Source of the DNA: Variovorax soli NBRC 106424 | GTDB lineage: Bacteria; Pseudomonadota; Gammaproteobacteria; Burkholderiales; Burkholderiaceae_C | Assembly (NCBI RefSeq): GCF_001591385.1 | Contig: NZ_BCUU01000009.1 | Location: 23,876 to 87,875 of the forward strand | Length of the DNA stretch: 64,000 nucleotides | Direction of reading: 5' to 3' | Shown: one piece after another, positions 29,507 to 39,118 of the stretch | How the letters are laid out: the number at the start of each line of letters is the position of its first letter | Position numbering within the stretch: position 1 is the stretch's first letter | Translations under genes and position numbers: made by a program | Notes under the pieces: model-generated | Seen by the model: the letters and a program-made list of their open reading frames with translations, nothing else | Databases searched by the model: none | What the model was told of the DNA's origin: nothing

Positions 29507-31071
29507 GCCGGCTCGTTCGCGGCGCGTTCATCGTGCTGGTCGCGTTGCGCTACGGCCTGGACGAGCTCGTTCTCACCAGTTTCCAGAAGCCCTGGCTGCA
29601 CGCGCTGGCGCGCATCGTTTCGTTCGGGCGCAAGCTCGACGCGCCGCGCGGCCAGCGCCTGCGCGAGGCGCTCGAGCGCCTGGGCCCCATCTTCGTGAAG
29701 TTCGGCCAGGTGCTGTCGACCCGGCGAGACCTGCTGCCGGCCGACATCGCCGACGAACTCGCCTGGCTGCAGGACCGGGTGCCGCCTTTCGACTCCAAGG
29801 TGGCCATCGCCACCATCGAGCGCGCCTTCCACCGGCCGGTGGGGGAAATCTTCGAGGAGTTCGACGAGGTGCCCATTGCCAGCGCCTCCATTGCGCAGGT
29901 GCACTTCGGCGTGCTGCGCAAGCCCGATGGCGGCAGGCGCGAAGTCGCGGTGAAGGTGCTTCGCCCCGGCATGCGCGGCGTGATCGAGAAGGACCTGGCG
30001 CTGATGGCCATGATGGCCGGCTGGGTCGAGAGGCTCTCGCCCGACGGCAAGCGCCTGAAGCCGCGCGAGGTGGTGGCCGAGTTCGACAAGTACCTGCACG
30101 ACGAACTCGACCTGGTGCGCGAGGCCGCCAATGCCGCCCAGCTTCGGCGCAACATGAGCAAGCTCGACCTGGTGCTCATTCCGGAGATGTTCTGGGACTT
30201 CTGCCATCCGGAAGTCATCGTGATGCAGCGCATGAACGGCGTGCCCATCGCCCAGCTCGACCGCCTGCGCACGGCCGGCGTCGACATCCCGAAGCTGGCG
30301 CGCGACGGCGTGACCATCTTCTTCACGCAGGTGTTCCGCGACGGGTTTTTTCATGCCGACATGCACCCGGGCAACATCCAGGTGAGCCTGGAGCCGGCCA
30401 CTTTCGGGCGCTACATCTCGCTGGACTTCGGGATCATCGGCACCCTCACCGAGGTCGACAAGGAATACCTGGCGCAGAACTTCGCCGCCTTCTTCCGGCG
30501 CGACTACAAGCGCGTGGCCGAGCTGCACCTGGAAAGCGGCTGGGTGCCGCCGGGCACCCGGGTGGACGAACTCGAGGCGGCCATCCGTACCGTGTGCGAG
30601 CCGTACTTCGACCGGCCTCTCAAGGAAATTTCGCTGGGCATGGTGCTCATGCGCCTCTTCCAGACCTCGCGGCGCTTCCACGTCGAGATCCAGCCGCAGC
30701 TGGTGCTGCTGCAAAAGACCCTGCTCAACATCGAAGGCCTGGGCCGCCAGCTCGACCCCGAGCTGGACCTCTGGGCCACCGCCAAGCCCTTTCTCGAGAA
30801 GTGGATGCTCGACCAGCTCGGCCCCAAGAAGCTGCTTCAGCAGCTGCGCGCCGAGTCGCCGCGCCTGGCCAAGCTGCTGCCGCAACTGCCGCGCCTGCTG
30901 CACGACTACCTGGAGCGCCCGCCCACCGACCACCGCCGGGAACTCCTGGAACTGCTGGCGGCACAGAAGCGCACGAACAAGCTGCTGCAAGCCATCATCT
31001 ACGGCGGCATCGGGTTCGTGCTGGGCCTGCTGGCCATGCAGCTGCTGGTGCGCGTGCGGCTGTTCTTCTGA
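29503..31071 (+). CDS. ubiB: Ubiquinone biosynthesis kinase-like protein UbiB
   Basis: Atypical ADCK/COQ8-family ATPase needed for ubiquinone synthesis at the inner membrane. The 522-residue protein shows the KxGQ-type motif ([16 protein letters not shown]), an Ala-rich nucleotide loop ([13 protein letters not shown]), the catalytic-loop region [11 protein letters not shown] and DFGIIGTL, and two C-terminal membrane helices (about 490-520, [20 protein letters not shown]). Its start overlaps the ubiJ stop. The symporter gene follows after 50 bp. Confidence 0.96.
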   Translation: MSRLVRGAFIVLVALRYGLDELVLTSFQKPWLHALARIVSFGRKLDAPRGQRLREALERLGPIFVKFGQVLSTRRDLLPADIADELAWLQDRVPPFDSKVAIATIERAFHRPVGEIFEEFDEVPIASASIAQVHFGVLRKPDGGRREVAVKVLRPGMRGVIEKDLALMAMMAGWVERLSPDGKRLKPREVVAEFDKYLHDELDLVREAANAAQLRRNMSKLDLVLIPEMFWDFCHPEVIVMQRMNGVPIAQLDRLRTAGVDIPKLARDGVTIFFTQVFRDGFFHADMHPGNIQVSLEPATFGRYISLDFGIIGTLTEVDKEYLAQNFAAFFRRDYKRVAELHLESGWVPPGTRVDELEAAIRTVCEPYFDRPLKEISLGMVLMRLFQTSRRFHVEIQPQLVLLQKTLLNIEGLGRQLDPELDLWATAKPFLEKWMLDQLGPKKLLQQLRAESPRLAKLLPQLPRLLHDYLERPPTDHRRELLELLAAQKRTNKLLQAIIYGGIGFVLGLLAMQLLVRVRLFF

Positions 31072-31121
31072 GCCGCGGCGGGCATTCAAGAGATCGAAAA
31101 AGAGGATTTGAGGAGACTTTC

Positions 31122-32564
31122 GTGCTGCTGAGCCTGGTCATCGTCTATTTGCTGGTCACCATCGCCATCGGCCTGTGGGCCGCCAAGCGGGTGAAGAACA
31201 CGGCCGACTTCGCCATCGCGGGGCGGCACCTGCCGCTGTACATGATCGTCACAACCACCTTCGCGACCTGGTTCGGCTCGGAGACGGTGCTGGGCATTCC
31301 GGCCAAGTTCATCGAAGGCGGCCTGGGCGCGGTGGTGGAAGACCCCTTCGGCGCCGGCACCTGCCTGATCCTGGTGGGCCTGTTCTTCGCCGGCAAGCTC
31401 TACCGCATGACGCTGCTGACCATCAGCGACTACTACCGCGAGCGCTACGGCCGCAGCGTGGAAGTGGCGTGCTCGCTGATCATCATGCTCAGCTACCTGG
31501 GCTGGGTCTCGGCGCAGGTGACGGCGCTGGGCCTGGTGTTCAACGTGCTGTCGGGCGGCTTCATCAGCGTGCCGGTGGGCATGGTGATCGGCGTGGTGTC
31601 CATCCTGGCCTACACCCTGTTCGGCGGCATGTGGTCGGTGGCCGTGACCGACTTCATCCAGATGATCATCCTGGTGCTGGGCCTGGCGGTGATCGCCATG
31701 TTCGCCGGCAACATGGCCGGCGGGGCGTCCAAGGTGATCGAGTTCGCCGCCAGCAAGGACCTGTTCCGCTTCTGGCCGGAGCCGAGCTTCAAGGACATGA
31801 TCTTCTTCCTGGCGGCCGCACTGACCATGATGCTGGGCTCGATCCCTCAGCAGGACGTGTTCCAGCGCGTGATGTCGGCCAACAGCGTCAAGTCGTCCAC
31901 CCGCGGGCCGGTGATCGGCGGCATCTGCTACATCCTCTTCGCCTTCGTGCCCATGTTCCTGGTGGCCAGCGCGCTGCTGATCATGCCCGAAGCCACGGCC
32001 ACCCTGCTCAAGGAAGACCCCCAGCGCGTGCTGCCCACCCTGGTGCTGGAGAAGATGCCCTTCGTGATGCAGGTGCTGTTCTTCGGCGCGCTGCTCTCGG
32101 CCATCAAGTCGACCGCCTCGGCCACGCTGCTGGCGCCCAGCGTGACCTTCACCGAGAACATCTGGCGCCAGTTCCGTCCGGCGGGGTCGGACAAGTCCAA
32201 CCTGATGACCATGCGCATCACCGTGCTGGTGTTCAGCGCCTGCGTGCTGGGCTATGCCATCCGCATGCAGGGCACCTCGATCTACGAGCTGGTGTCCGGC
32301 GCCTACCAGGTGCCGCTGGTGGGCGCCTTCGTACCCCTGGTGTTCGGCCTGTACTGGCAGCGCGCCACCACCCAGGGTGCGGTGGCGGCCATCGCCCTGG
32401 GCATCGGCGTCTGGCTGGCCGGCCTGGGCATGGCCTGGGGCGAGGCTTTCCCGGCCCAGCTGGCCGGGCTGCTGGCCTCGGTGGCCGGCATGCTGGCCGG
32501 GTCGCTGGCGCCGCAATGGCTGACCAATGTACGCACCCCGCACCGCCCGATTGCGGTGAGTTGA
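31122..32564 (+). CDS. Sodium:solute symporter (SSS family)
   Basis: A 480-residue integral membrane transporter with about twelve to thirteen hydrophobic segments. The N-terminus VLLSLVIVYLLVTIAIGLWA and following KNTADFAIAGRHLP, then ATWFGSETVLG, are hallmarks of the SSS/PutP fold. Translation probably starts at a GTG at 31122, because AGGAG lies 6 nt upstream; the open frame reaches far back but only as a shadow of ubiB. Substrate (amino acid, organic acid or other) is not predictable. A 10-bp hairpin follows the stop codon. Confidence 0.88.
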   Translation: MLLSLVIVYLLVTIAIGLWAAKRVKNTADFAIAGRHLPLYMIVTTTFATWFGSETVLGIPAKFIEGGLGAVVEDPFGAGTCLILVGLFFAGKLYRMTLLTISDYYRERYGRSVEVACSLIIMLSYLGWVSAQVTALGLVFNVLSGGFISVPVGMVIGVVSILAYTLFGGMWSVAVTDFIQMIILVLGLAVIAMFAGNMAGGASKVIEFAASKDLFRFWPEPSFKDMIFFLAAALTMMLGSIPQQDVFQRVMSANSVKSSTRGPVIGGICYILFAFVPMFLVASALLIMPEATATLLKEDPQRVLPTLVLEKMPFVMQVLFFGALLSAIKSTASATLLAPSVTFTENIWRQFRPAGSDKSNLMTMRITVLVFSACVLGYAIRMQGTSIYELVSGAYQVPLVGAFVPLVFGLYWQRATTQGAVAAIALGIGVWLAGLGMAWGEAFPAQLAGLLASVAGMLAGSLAPQWLTNVRTPHRPIAVS

Positions 32565-32569
32565 GCCGG

Positions 32570-32593
32570 CATGGCGCCCGCTCGGGCGCCATG
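32570..32593 (+). terminator. GC-rich hairpin after the symporter gene
   Basis: CATGGCGCCC (32570-32579) pairs with GGGCGCCATG (32584-32593) around a GCTC loop, 6 bp after the stop codon. No T-run follows, so termination strength is uncertain. Confidence 0.5.
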
Positions 32594-32618
32594 GGCGCCG
32601 ACCGGGGGAGGGCGCCCT

Positions 32619-32624
32619 TATAAT
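32619..32624 (+). promoter_or_regulatory. -10 hexamer TATAAT upstream of fmdB-DUF502-aspS
   Basis: An exact TATAAT lies 50 bp before the FmdB-family ATG, just after the symporter 3' hairpin. The preceding region is GC-rich with no convincing -35. It probably starts the fmdB-DUF502-aspS transcript. Confidence 0.45.
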
Positions 32625-32674
32625 TGAAGGCTTTGCTGGCGCCATCCTGCCAGTGCCTTTTCTCCCCGTTTCCC

Positions 32675-32992
32675 ATGCCAATCTATGCCTACAAGTGCAG
32701 CGCCTGTGGCCATGCCAAGGACGTGCTGCAGAAGATGTCCGATGCACCGCTGACCGACTGCCCGGCATGCGGCGCCGCCGCATTCAGCAAGCAGGTGACC
32801 GCCGCCGGCTTCCAGCTGAAGGGTTCCGGCTGGTACGTCACCGATTTCCGGGGCGGCGACAGCGCCGGCAAGGCCGGCAGCGACAGCAAGGGCGCGTCGG
32901 CCTCGTCTTCTGACGCGCCGGCGGCGAGCGCCCCGGCGCCTGCCGCCGCGCCTGCGCCTGCGGCCAGTCCCGCTCCTGCAAGCACCAACTAA
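32675..32992 (+). CDS. FmdB-type zinc ribbon protein
   Basis: A 105-residue protein with an N-terminal FmdB zinc ribbon (MPIYAYKCSACG, then DCPACG; two CxxC pairs, about residues 8-32). The conserved QLKGSGWYVTDF follows. The last 35 residues are an Ala/Pro/Ser low-complexity tail, as in many beta-proteobacterial members. Role is unknown, possibly regulatory or in translation given the conserved link with aspS. The start is set by the MPIYxYxC family signature; upstream codons in frame are not conserved. Confidence 0.92.
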   Translation: MPIYAYKCSACGHAKDVLQKMSDAPLTDCPACGAAAFSKQVTAAGFQLKGSGWYVTDFRGGDSAGKAGSDSKGASASSSDAPAASAPAPAAAPAPAASPAPASTN

Positions 32993-32997
32993 GAGGC

Positions 32998-33627
32998 ATG
33001 CACGGCACCATGCTCGCGCTGCGCAAGTGGCTGTTTTCCGGCCTGCTGGTCATCGTTCCCCTGGCCATCACGCTGTGGGTGCTCGACTGGATCATCGGCA
33101 CGCTGGACCAGACCCTCTGGCTCCTGCCCACCGATTGGCAGACATGGCTGACCCAGCATCGCGTGCGCGGCCTGGGCGTGCTGTTGACGCTGGCCATCCT
33201 GCTGGGCGTCGGGGCCATTGCCAGCAACTTCGTCGGCAAGCGCCTGCTGGGCTGGGGCGACGCAGTGGTGCGCCGCATTCCCGTGGTGCGCTCCATCTAC
33301 TCCAGCGTCAAGCAGGTTTCCGATACCCTGTTCTCCGAAAGCGGCAACGCCTTTCGCACCGCGGTGCTCATCGAATGGCCGCGCCCGGGCGTCTGGACCA
33401 TTGCCTTCGTCACCGGCACGCCGGGCGGCGATGTGCTCAACTACCTGCAGGACGACTACCTGGGCGTGTACGTGCCCACCACGCCGAACCCCACCGGCGG
33501 CTATTTCGTGATGCTGCGGCGCAGCGAATGCATCGAACTCAAGATGAGCGTCGACGAGGCGCTCAAGTACATCGTGTCGATGGGTGTGGTGGTGCCAGGC
33601 GGCCCCGCATCGATCGCCACCGCTTAA
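32998..33627 (+). CDS. DUF502 family membrane protein
   Basis: A 209-residue inner-membrane protein of the DUF502 family. Two hydrophobic segments (about residues 12-32, WLFSGLLVIVPLAITLWVLD, and 60-80, LGVLLTLAILLGVGAIASNF) are followed by the family core IPVVRSIYSSVKQVSDTLF and VPTTPNPTGGYF. An alternative ATG lies four codons downstream at 33010; AGAGG at 32992-32996 is nearer an ideal distance from that one. fmdB-DUF502-aspS is a conserved order in Burkholderiales. No biochemical function is known. Confidence 0.9.
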   Translation: MHGTMLALRKWLFSGLLVIVPLAITLWVLDWIIGTLDQTLWLLPTDWQTWLTQHRVRGLGVLLTLAILLGVGAIASNFVGKRLLGWGDAVVRRIPVVRSIYSSVKQVSDTLFSESGNAFRTAVLIEWPRPGVWTIAFVTGTPGGDVLNYLQDDYLGVYVPTTPNPTGGYFVMLRRSECIELKMSVDEALKYIVSMGVVVPGGPASIATA

Positions 33628-33687
33628 GAAACCGACAGAAATCAAGTTAGAGGAGTAGGCGCCTCAAGAGGGCGCCGGCAACGAGCC

Positions 33688-35493
33688 ATGGCCATGCGTT
33701 CACACTACTGCGGTCTCGTGACCGAAGCCCTGATGGGCCAAACCGTCACCCTGTGCGGCTGGGTCAACCGTCGCCGCGACCACGGCGGCGTCATCTTCAT
33801 CGACCTGCGCGATCGCGAGGGCTATGTGCAGGTGGTGTGCGACCCCGACCGCGCCGCCACGTTCGCGACGGCCGAGAGCATGCGCAACGAATTCTGCGTG
33901 CAGGTCACCGGTCTGGTTCGCGCCCGCCCCGAGGGCACGGTGAACGACCAGCTCAAGAGCGGCAAGATCGAAGTCCTCTGCCACGAGCTGAAGGTGCTCA
34001 ACCCCTCGGTCACGCCGCCCTTCCTGCTGGACGACGACAACCTCAGCGAAACCACGCGCCTCACGCACCGTGTGCTGGACCTGCGCCGCCCGGCCATGCA
34101 GAAGAACCTGATGACGCGCTACAAGGTGACGATGGAGGTGCGCAAGTTCCTCGACGCCAACGGCTTCATCGACATCGAGACGCCCATGCTGGGCAAGTCC
34201 ACGCCCGAAGGCGCGCGCGACTACCTGGTGCCCAGCCGCGTGCACGACGGCAGCTTCTTCGCGCTGCCGCAGTCGCCCCAGCTGTACAAGCAGATGCTGA
34301 TGGTGGCCGGCTACGACCGCTACTACCAGATCGTCAAGTGCTTCCGCGACGAAGACCTGCGCGCCGACCGCCAGCCCGAATTCACCCAGATCGACATCGA
34401 GACCTCCTTCCTGGCCGAGGACGAGATCCGCGCCATGTTCGAGGGCATGATCCGCCAGGTGTTCACCAACGCCGCCGGCATCGAGCTGGGCGCATTCCCG
34501 GTCATGAGCTATGGCGACGCCATGTTCAAGTACGGCTCCGACAAGCCCGACCTGCGCGTGAAGCTGGAGTTCACCGAACTCACCGAGCTGATGAAGACGG
34601 TCGACTTCAAGGTGTTCTCGGCTGCGGCCAACATGCCCGGTGGCCGCGTGGTGGCCCTGCGCGTGCCCGGCGGCGGCGCAGAGGGCGGCCTCTCGCGCGG
34701 CGAAATCGACGCCTACACCGAGTTCGTCAAGATCTACGGCGCCAAGGGCCTGGCGTACATCAAGGTCAACGACGTGGCCGCCGGCCGCGAGGGCTTGCAA
34801 AGCCCCATCGTCAAGAACATCGGCGACGACGTGCTGGCCCAGATCATCGAGCGCACCGGCGCACAGAACGGCGACCTGCTGTTCTTCGGCGCGGACAAGG
34901 CCAAGGTGGTCAACGACGCCATCGGCGCGCTGCGCATCAAGATCGGCCAGAGCGCCTTCGGCAAGAAGGCGGGCCTGTTCGAAGACCGCTGGGCCCCGCT
35001 GTGGGTGATCGACTTCCCCATGTTCGAATACGACGAGGACGGCCAGCGCTGGAGCGCGGTGCACCACCCCTTCACCAGCCCCAAGGACGGCCACGAAGAC
35101 CTGATGGACAGCGCGCCCGAGAAGTGCCTGGCCAAGGCCTACGACATGGTGCTCAACGGCATCGAGATGGGCGGCGGCTCGGTGCGTATCCACCGCGAGG
35201 AAGTGCAGAGCAAGGTGTTCCGCGCCCTCAAGATCGATGCCGACGAAGCGCAGGCCAAGTTCGGCTACCTGCTCGACGCGCTGCAATACGGCGCGCCCCC
35301 GCACGGCGGCATCGCCATCGGCCTGGACCGCCTGGTCATGCTGATGACCGGCGCCGAGTCCATTCGCGACGTGATCGCCTTCCCCAAGACCCAGCGCGCG
35401 CAGGACCTGCTCACCCAGGCCCCGAGCCCGGTCGACGAGAAGCAGCTGCGCGAGCTGCACATCCGCCTGCGCAACCCGACGCCTGCGGGCTGA
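33688..35493 (+). CDS. aspS: Aspartyl-tRNA synthetase
   Basis: Class IIb synthetase charging tRNA-Asp (and probably tRNA-Asn, if the organism uses amidation). The 601-residue protein has an N-terminal OB-fold anticodon domain ([18 protein letters not shown]), motif 1 and the [20 protein letters not shown] segment (here [16 protein letters not shown]), motif 2 ([18 protein letters not shown]), the bacterial GAD insertion (about residues 285-420) and motif 3 ([14 protein letters not shown]). It ends before a strong bidirectional terminator. Confidence 0.97.
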   Translation: MAMRSHYCGLVTEALMGQTVTLCGWVNRRRDHGGVIFIDLRDREGYVQVVCDPDRAATFATAESMRNEFCVQVTGLVRARPEGTVNDQLKSGKIEVLCHELKVLNPSVTPPFLLDDDNLSETTRLTHRVLDLRRPAMQKNLMTRYKVTMEVRKFLDANGFIDIETPMLGKSTPEGARDYLVPSRVHDGSFFALPQSPQLYKQMLMVAGYDRYYQIVKCFRDEDLRADRQPEFTQIDIETSFLAEDEIRAMFEGMIRQVFTNAAGIELGAFPVMSYGDAMFKYGSDKPDLRVKLEFTELTELMKTVDFKVFSAAANMPGGRVVALRVPGGGAEGGLSRGEIDAYTEFVKIYGAKGLAYIKVNDVAAGREGLQSPIVKNIGDDVLAQIIERTGAQNGDLLFFGADKAKVVNDAIGALRIKIGQSAFGKKAGLFEDRWAPLWVIDFPMFEYDEDGQRWSAVHHPFTSPKDGHEDLMDSAPEKCLAKAYDMVLNGIEMGGGSVRIHREEVQSKVFRALKIDADEAQAKFGYLLDALQYGAPPHGGIAIGLDRLVMLMTGAESIRDVIAFPKTQRAQDLLTQAPSPVDEKQLRELHIRLRNPTPAG

Positions 35494-35538
35494 CGCGGGC
35501 GCCCGACGGGCGAGCAGGCTTCATTCGCCGCACAACAA

Positions 35539-35568
35539 AAAAACGCCGGGGTGATGCCCGGCGTTTTT
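35539..35568. terminator. Bidirectional rho-independent terminator, aspS / copper radical oxidase
   Basis: AAAAACGCCGGG (35539-35550) pairs with CCCGGCGTTTTT (35557-35568) around a 6-nt loop. A-run before and T-run after make it functional in both directions, between the convergent aspS and the oxidase gene. Confidence 0.9.
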
Positions 35569-35623
35569 GTTTCTGCCGGTCATCGCACGTCAGGCGCGAC
35601 GACCGGCGTTGTCCGGCAATCGA

Positions 35624-38434
35624 TCAGCTCGAGGCACTGCCCCGGCACGCCAGGCCCACCGCATCGATGTACCAGCCGGCACGGCCGTAAAGCCCATTCG
35701 CCGGCTGCCCGTTGGCGCAGGCAGCGCCGTTGGCCGTTCCGTTGGCATTGCCGGCACCGTCCAGCGTGGTCACGCCAGCCTTGAGCCGCCCCGGGCTGGC
35801 CAGTGGCTGGCATTGGAGGGTGATGTGGTTGACGTAGGCGCCGGTCCGCACGCCGAAGCCGCTGACCGCCTGATCGGCAGGGCAGAGCCGGCTGAAGGGG
35901 CTGCCGCCGTTGTTGCCGGCTGCGCCGCGGCCGATCACGTCCGAAGACCACTTGCCCCATTCGTCGACCTTCGCGCACAGCGGCGCGAGCTTGTCGAGAT
36001 TGCCGCCGGAACGGCCGCTGACGCCCACGAGCACTTCGTCGCTGTGGCAGGACAGGGCGAAGGGCGATCCACCGGTGCTGCTGCCGAACGAGCTAGTCTT
36101 CGAGGCGGTGAAGAAGGGGAATGCGGCAGCCGTGTCTTCGCTGCGGCACAGCAGGCCCACCGCGTCCACCGAAGCGCCCCAGCGCCCGTAGAGGCCCCGC
36201 GCAACGCCTTCGGCGCCGCAGCGCCGGTAGGCACGTTCGGTGCCGCCTGCGCCACCCACGGCGGCCAGCGCTGTGGGCACGCCGCCGGCGCGGTTGAGGC
36301 CGCTGAGCGGCTCGCACGAGACGACGATGTTGTCGGTGCGCGCGCCCGAGCGTCCGCTGTAGCCCACCACCGCCTGGTCGCGCGGGCAGGTGCGGGTGTA
36401 GGCCCCGCCCTCGGTGCCGCCGTACGTCTTCTCGTTGTACGGCTCGCCGATCCAGCGGCCGGCCTTGTCGACGCGCACGCATTGCGCACCGATGTTCCTC
36501 ACCTCGTTGTTCGAGGACCCCTGGATGCCCGCCAGCACTTCGTCGCTCTGGCATTCAGAGGTGAAGCTCTGGCCCCCGCCCCAGTTGCCGATGGTGCCCA
36601 GCCAGTCGGCGTGGATGGCCTGTCGGGCGCCTTCGTTCATCGACACGATCTTGGCGACCGACGGCACGCCGGCGGTGTCGATCAGGAACAGCATGTAGTA
36701 GCCCGGCGGGACCACCGCGCCATTGGTCGGCACATGCGCCTGGAGCGTGTTGCCGGTCTGCTGCATGTCCAGTGGCACGCGCCGGTTGTCGAAGCTGAAG
36801 GAGTGCGTGACCGAGCCGGTGCGCAGCAGCACCGCCTTCGAGATGGGCAGGCCGCTGTTGACGCCGATGGAGATGATCTGCCCCGGCGTGAGGGTGTCCG
36901 GTGCGGAGGTGATCTGCGGGCGCGGCGCGGGTTCGCCATTGGGGCCGAAGAGGTAGGGCGGCGAATAGCGCTCGGCGGTCTTGTAGTTCACGCCATCGAT
37001 CGCGTTGACATTGTCGGCGGGGCGCACCCCGGGCGCTCCACCCCCGGCGACGAGCACGGTGGCATCGGGAAGCAGAATGGCGCTGGAGTGATAGAGCCGC
37101 GGGTCGGTGCCCACGGCACCGACGCTCCACTGGCCCACGGCCGGATCCCACATCTCCGCCGCGTTGTTGACGCCCACGAAGCGGTTGTCGACTTCACTCC
37201 CGCCCGTGACCAGGACCTTGCCGTCCGGAAGCACGGTGGTGGTGCCCCAGAAGCGTTTGGTCGACGTCGGTGCCGTCTCGCTGACCTGGGGCACCGGCCG
37301 GTTGATTCCGATGCGCGCCACGCGATTGCTGTTGGCGCCCATCTGCAGGATCTGGCCGGGCGTGTACATGGCGGCACTGGAGCCCTTCGCAGCGAAATCC
37401 TTGACGAGGTTGGTAACCCGCTGGACGTAGCCCCGGTCCCGCGGATCGACGAAGAACATGAGGCCGTCGATGTCCAGGCCGAAAATCCGGTCGTCCGGCG
37501 TCAGGAAATTGCGCGGATACCAGTAGCTGAAATTGTCGGTGGGCGCGTCCTCGAGGAGCCTGAACGTGCCGTCCTTGGCGCGCACTTCGGGCCTGTCGTT
37601 TCCGCCGGCGCCGCCGGCGATGAAGATTTGCGCATCGGACAAGGTGGTGACGGTGGCATACCACCGCTCCCGGTTGAGGCCCTTGGCCGGACTCAAGGTA
37701 TTGGTGCCCGGGTCGAAGAGCGCGGTGTCGCGGGTTCGGAGGTTGTAGCCCACTGGGGGATCGCCCGGCTCGTATTGATCGCCGCCTGCCAGGAACAACT
37801 GCCCGCTGCCCGCGAGCAGGGTTTGCGCATTGCAGAAGAGGTCGGTGCCGGTCATGTTCGGCAGCGTCAGGTGCCCTGCATCCAGGGCGCCGGCCGGATC
37901 CCAGACGTCATAGATGAGCTTGCCGGTCTGAAGCATTCCGGTGCCGTCGGTGCCGTAGGTCATCACGCGTCCGTCGGGCAGCAGGGCAGAGTGAATGGCG
38001 ATGAGCGGCCAGGTCGCCCGGGGCGTCCAGCCGCCCTTGGCGTTGGCATCCGGTGCGGCGGCGGGCGCCACGGCGGCCCTGGTGGACTTGACGTCGTTGT
38101 CAGCCGTCACGGTGCGGGTCGTCAGTTGGGCGAGCTTCTGAGATGCCCAGTTCAGCGCAGAGTCGTAGTTGCTCTCCGGCTGGCGCTGAGGCGGCGGAAT
38201 GTCCGTCGTCAGCGCGTTGGAAGCGCCCTGGGGCGCCGCCGCCATGTTGCCCGTGCCTTCAGCCCGGCCCGCTTGCGCGATCGGGTCGCCATTCGCCGAT
38301 TGGACGGCGGCGGACTGGCCGCTTTCACCGCCGCTGCCGCCTCCGCCGCAACCGGCAAGCAGGGCAACGACCGCGGATGCCGAAACGACGGCCCGTAGCC
38401 GCTGAATACCCCTGGGGACTGAATGCATCTTCAT
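35624..38434 (-). CDS. Copper radical oxidase lipoprotein (galactose/glyoxal oxidase-like) with cysteine-paired repeat tail
   Basis: A 936-residue exported lipoprotein: lipobox LLAGC with Cys29, Gly/Ser-rich linker, a kelch propeller (about 135-500), a DUF1929 domain (about 505-600) and a C-terminal repeat region. All galactose-oxidase residues have counterparts: Cys201 (DLFCNAQ) and Tyr259 (RWYATV) for the thioether cofactor, Tyr448-His449 (RLYHSSAILLPD) and His544 (SVTHSFSFDNRRVPL) as copper ligands. Such enzymes oxidise primary alcohols or aldehydes, making H2O2. The tail (628-930) has six units of about 55 residues, each with two Cys 24 residues apart, ordered ABC-ABC, as in a threefold beta-prism duplicated. 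AGAGAGGAAA precedes the start. Substrate unknown. Confidence 0.88.
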   Translation of the reverse strand: MKMHSVPRGIQRLRAVVSASAVVALLAGCGGGGSGGESGQSAAVQSANGDPIAQAGRAEGTGNMAAAPQGASNALTTDIPPPQRQPESNYDSALNWASQKLAQLTTRTVTADNDVKSTRAAVAPAAAPDANAKGGWTPRATWPLIAIHSALLPDGRVMTYGTDGTGMLQTGKLIYDVWDPAGALDAGHLTLPNMTGTDLFCNAQTLLAGSGQLFLAGGDQYEPGDPPVGYNLRTRDTALFDPGTNTLSPAKGLNRERWYATVTTLSDAQIFIAGGAGGNDRPEVRAKDGTFRLLEDAPTDNFSYWYPRNFLTPDDRIFGLDIDGLMFFVDPRDRGYVQRVTNLVKDFAAKGSSAAMYTPGQILQMGANSNRVARIGINRPVPQVSETAPTSTKRFWGTTTVLPDGKVLVTGGSEVDNRFVGVNNAAEMWDPAVGQWSVGAVGTDPRLYHSSAILLPDATVLVAGGGAPGVRPADNVNAIDGVNYKTAERYSPPYLFGPNGEPAPRPQITSAPDTLTPGQIISIGVNSGLPISKAVLLRTGSVTHSFSFDNRRVPLDMQQTGNTLQAHVPTNGAVVPPGYYMLFLIDTAGVPSVAKIVSMNEGARQAIHADWLGTIGNWGGGQSFTSECQSDEVLAGIQGSSNNEVRNIGAQCVRVDKAGRWIGEPYNEKTYGGTEGGAYTRTCPRDQAVVGYSGRSGARTDNIVVSCEPLSGLNRAGGVPTALAAVGGAGGTERAYRRCGAEGVARGLYGRWGASVDAVGLLCRSEDTAAAFPFFTASKTSSFGSSTGGSPFALSCHSDEVLVGVSGRSGGNLDKLAPLCAKVDEWGKWSSDVIGRGAAGNNGGSPFSRLCPADQAVSGFGVRTGAYVNHITLQCQPLASPGRLKAGVTTLDGAGNANGTANGAACANGQPANGLYGRAGWYIDAVGLACRGSASS
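35645..36553 (-). repeat. Six-unit coding repeat (two ABC blocks) in the oxidase tail
   Basis: Protein-level repeat. Cys pairs are 628/652, 683/707, 739/763, 796/820, 851/875 and 906/930, each 24 residues apart, unit spacing 55-57. Units 1 and 4 share SDEVL-G; 2 and 5 share P-DQAV-G; 3 and 6 share GLYGR-G----DAVGL-CR. The block offset is 167-168 residues, indicating duplication of a three-unit domain. Confidence 0.85.
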
Positions 38435-38644
38435 GGTTTCCTCTCTGAGCGATATTTGTGTGATGCCTCGAGAGGACCGCGCGCCATTTCGGCGAATGCA
38501 GATTCGATGGGAATGACACAGCGAACCATCCCTTGGCGGGCGCAGTATGGGCGGCGAGCCATCCTCTGAAATTCAACTTTCTTCAGCCGTGCAATAGCAT
38601 GTCGGTCCGGTCCCGCCCACTGCGCAAGAGCCCCGCTGCATCCC

Positions 38645-39118
38645 ATGACGGTCCCTGCCAAGCCCTACAAGATCCCCGAGTCCGTGCTGGTCGTGATCTA
38701 CACGCCGGCGCAAGACGTGCTGCTCATCCGGCGCGCCGACGCGCCGGACTTCTGGCAGTCGGTCACCGGCAGCAAGAACACGGTGGACGAGCCTCTGACG
38801 CTGACCGCCTCGCGCGAGGTGTACGAGGAAACGGGCATCGACTGCCGCCCCGGCACGCCGCTGTCCGCGCGACTGCGGGCCTGGAACGTTTCCAACGTCT
38901 ATTCCATCTATCCGCAATGGCGATGGCGCTACGCGCCGGGCGTGCTGCGCAACACCGAGCACCTGTTCGGCCTGTGCGTTCCCGAGCGCATCGAGCCGGT
39001 GCTCGAGCCGCGCGAGCATGACGCCTGGCAATGGCTGCCGTTCCGGCAGGCGGCCGACGCCTGCTTTTCGCCGTCGAACGCCGAAGCGATCCTGTTGATG
39101 CCAAAATTTCTGGAATGA
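38645..39118 (+). CDS. nudB: Dihydroneopterin triphosphate diphosphatase NudB
   Basis: Nudix enzyme that removes pyrophosphate from dihydroneopterin triphosphate, the second step of folate synthesis. The 157-residue protein starts YKIPESVLVVIYTP, the family N-terminus, and has DFWQSVTGS followed by a Nudix box with REVYEETGID (about residues 37-62); the C-terminal HDAWQWLPFRQA matches NudB. The aspS-nudB-EEP grouping is frequent in beta-proteobacteria, here interrupted by the oxidase gene. Its stop overlaps the EEP gene start (ATGA). Confidence 0.92.
   Translation: MTVPAKPYKIPESVLVVIYTPAQDVLLIRRADAPDFWQSVTGSKNTVDEPLTLTASREVYEETGIDCRPGTPLSARLRAWNVSNVYSIYPQWRWRYAPGVLRNTEHLFGLCVPERIEPVLEPREHDAWQWLPFRQAADACFSPSNAEAILLMPKFLE

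Noticed and set aside
35567..38398. A 943-codon plus-strand open frame opposite the copper radical oxidase
   Set aside because: Antisense to a gene with a signal peptide, conserved catalytic residues and internal repeats. The plus-strand product is compositionally odd with no motif.
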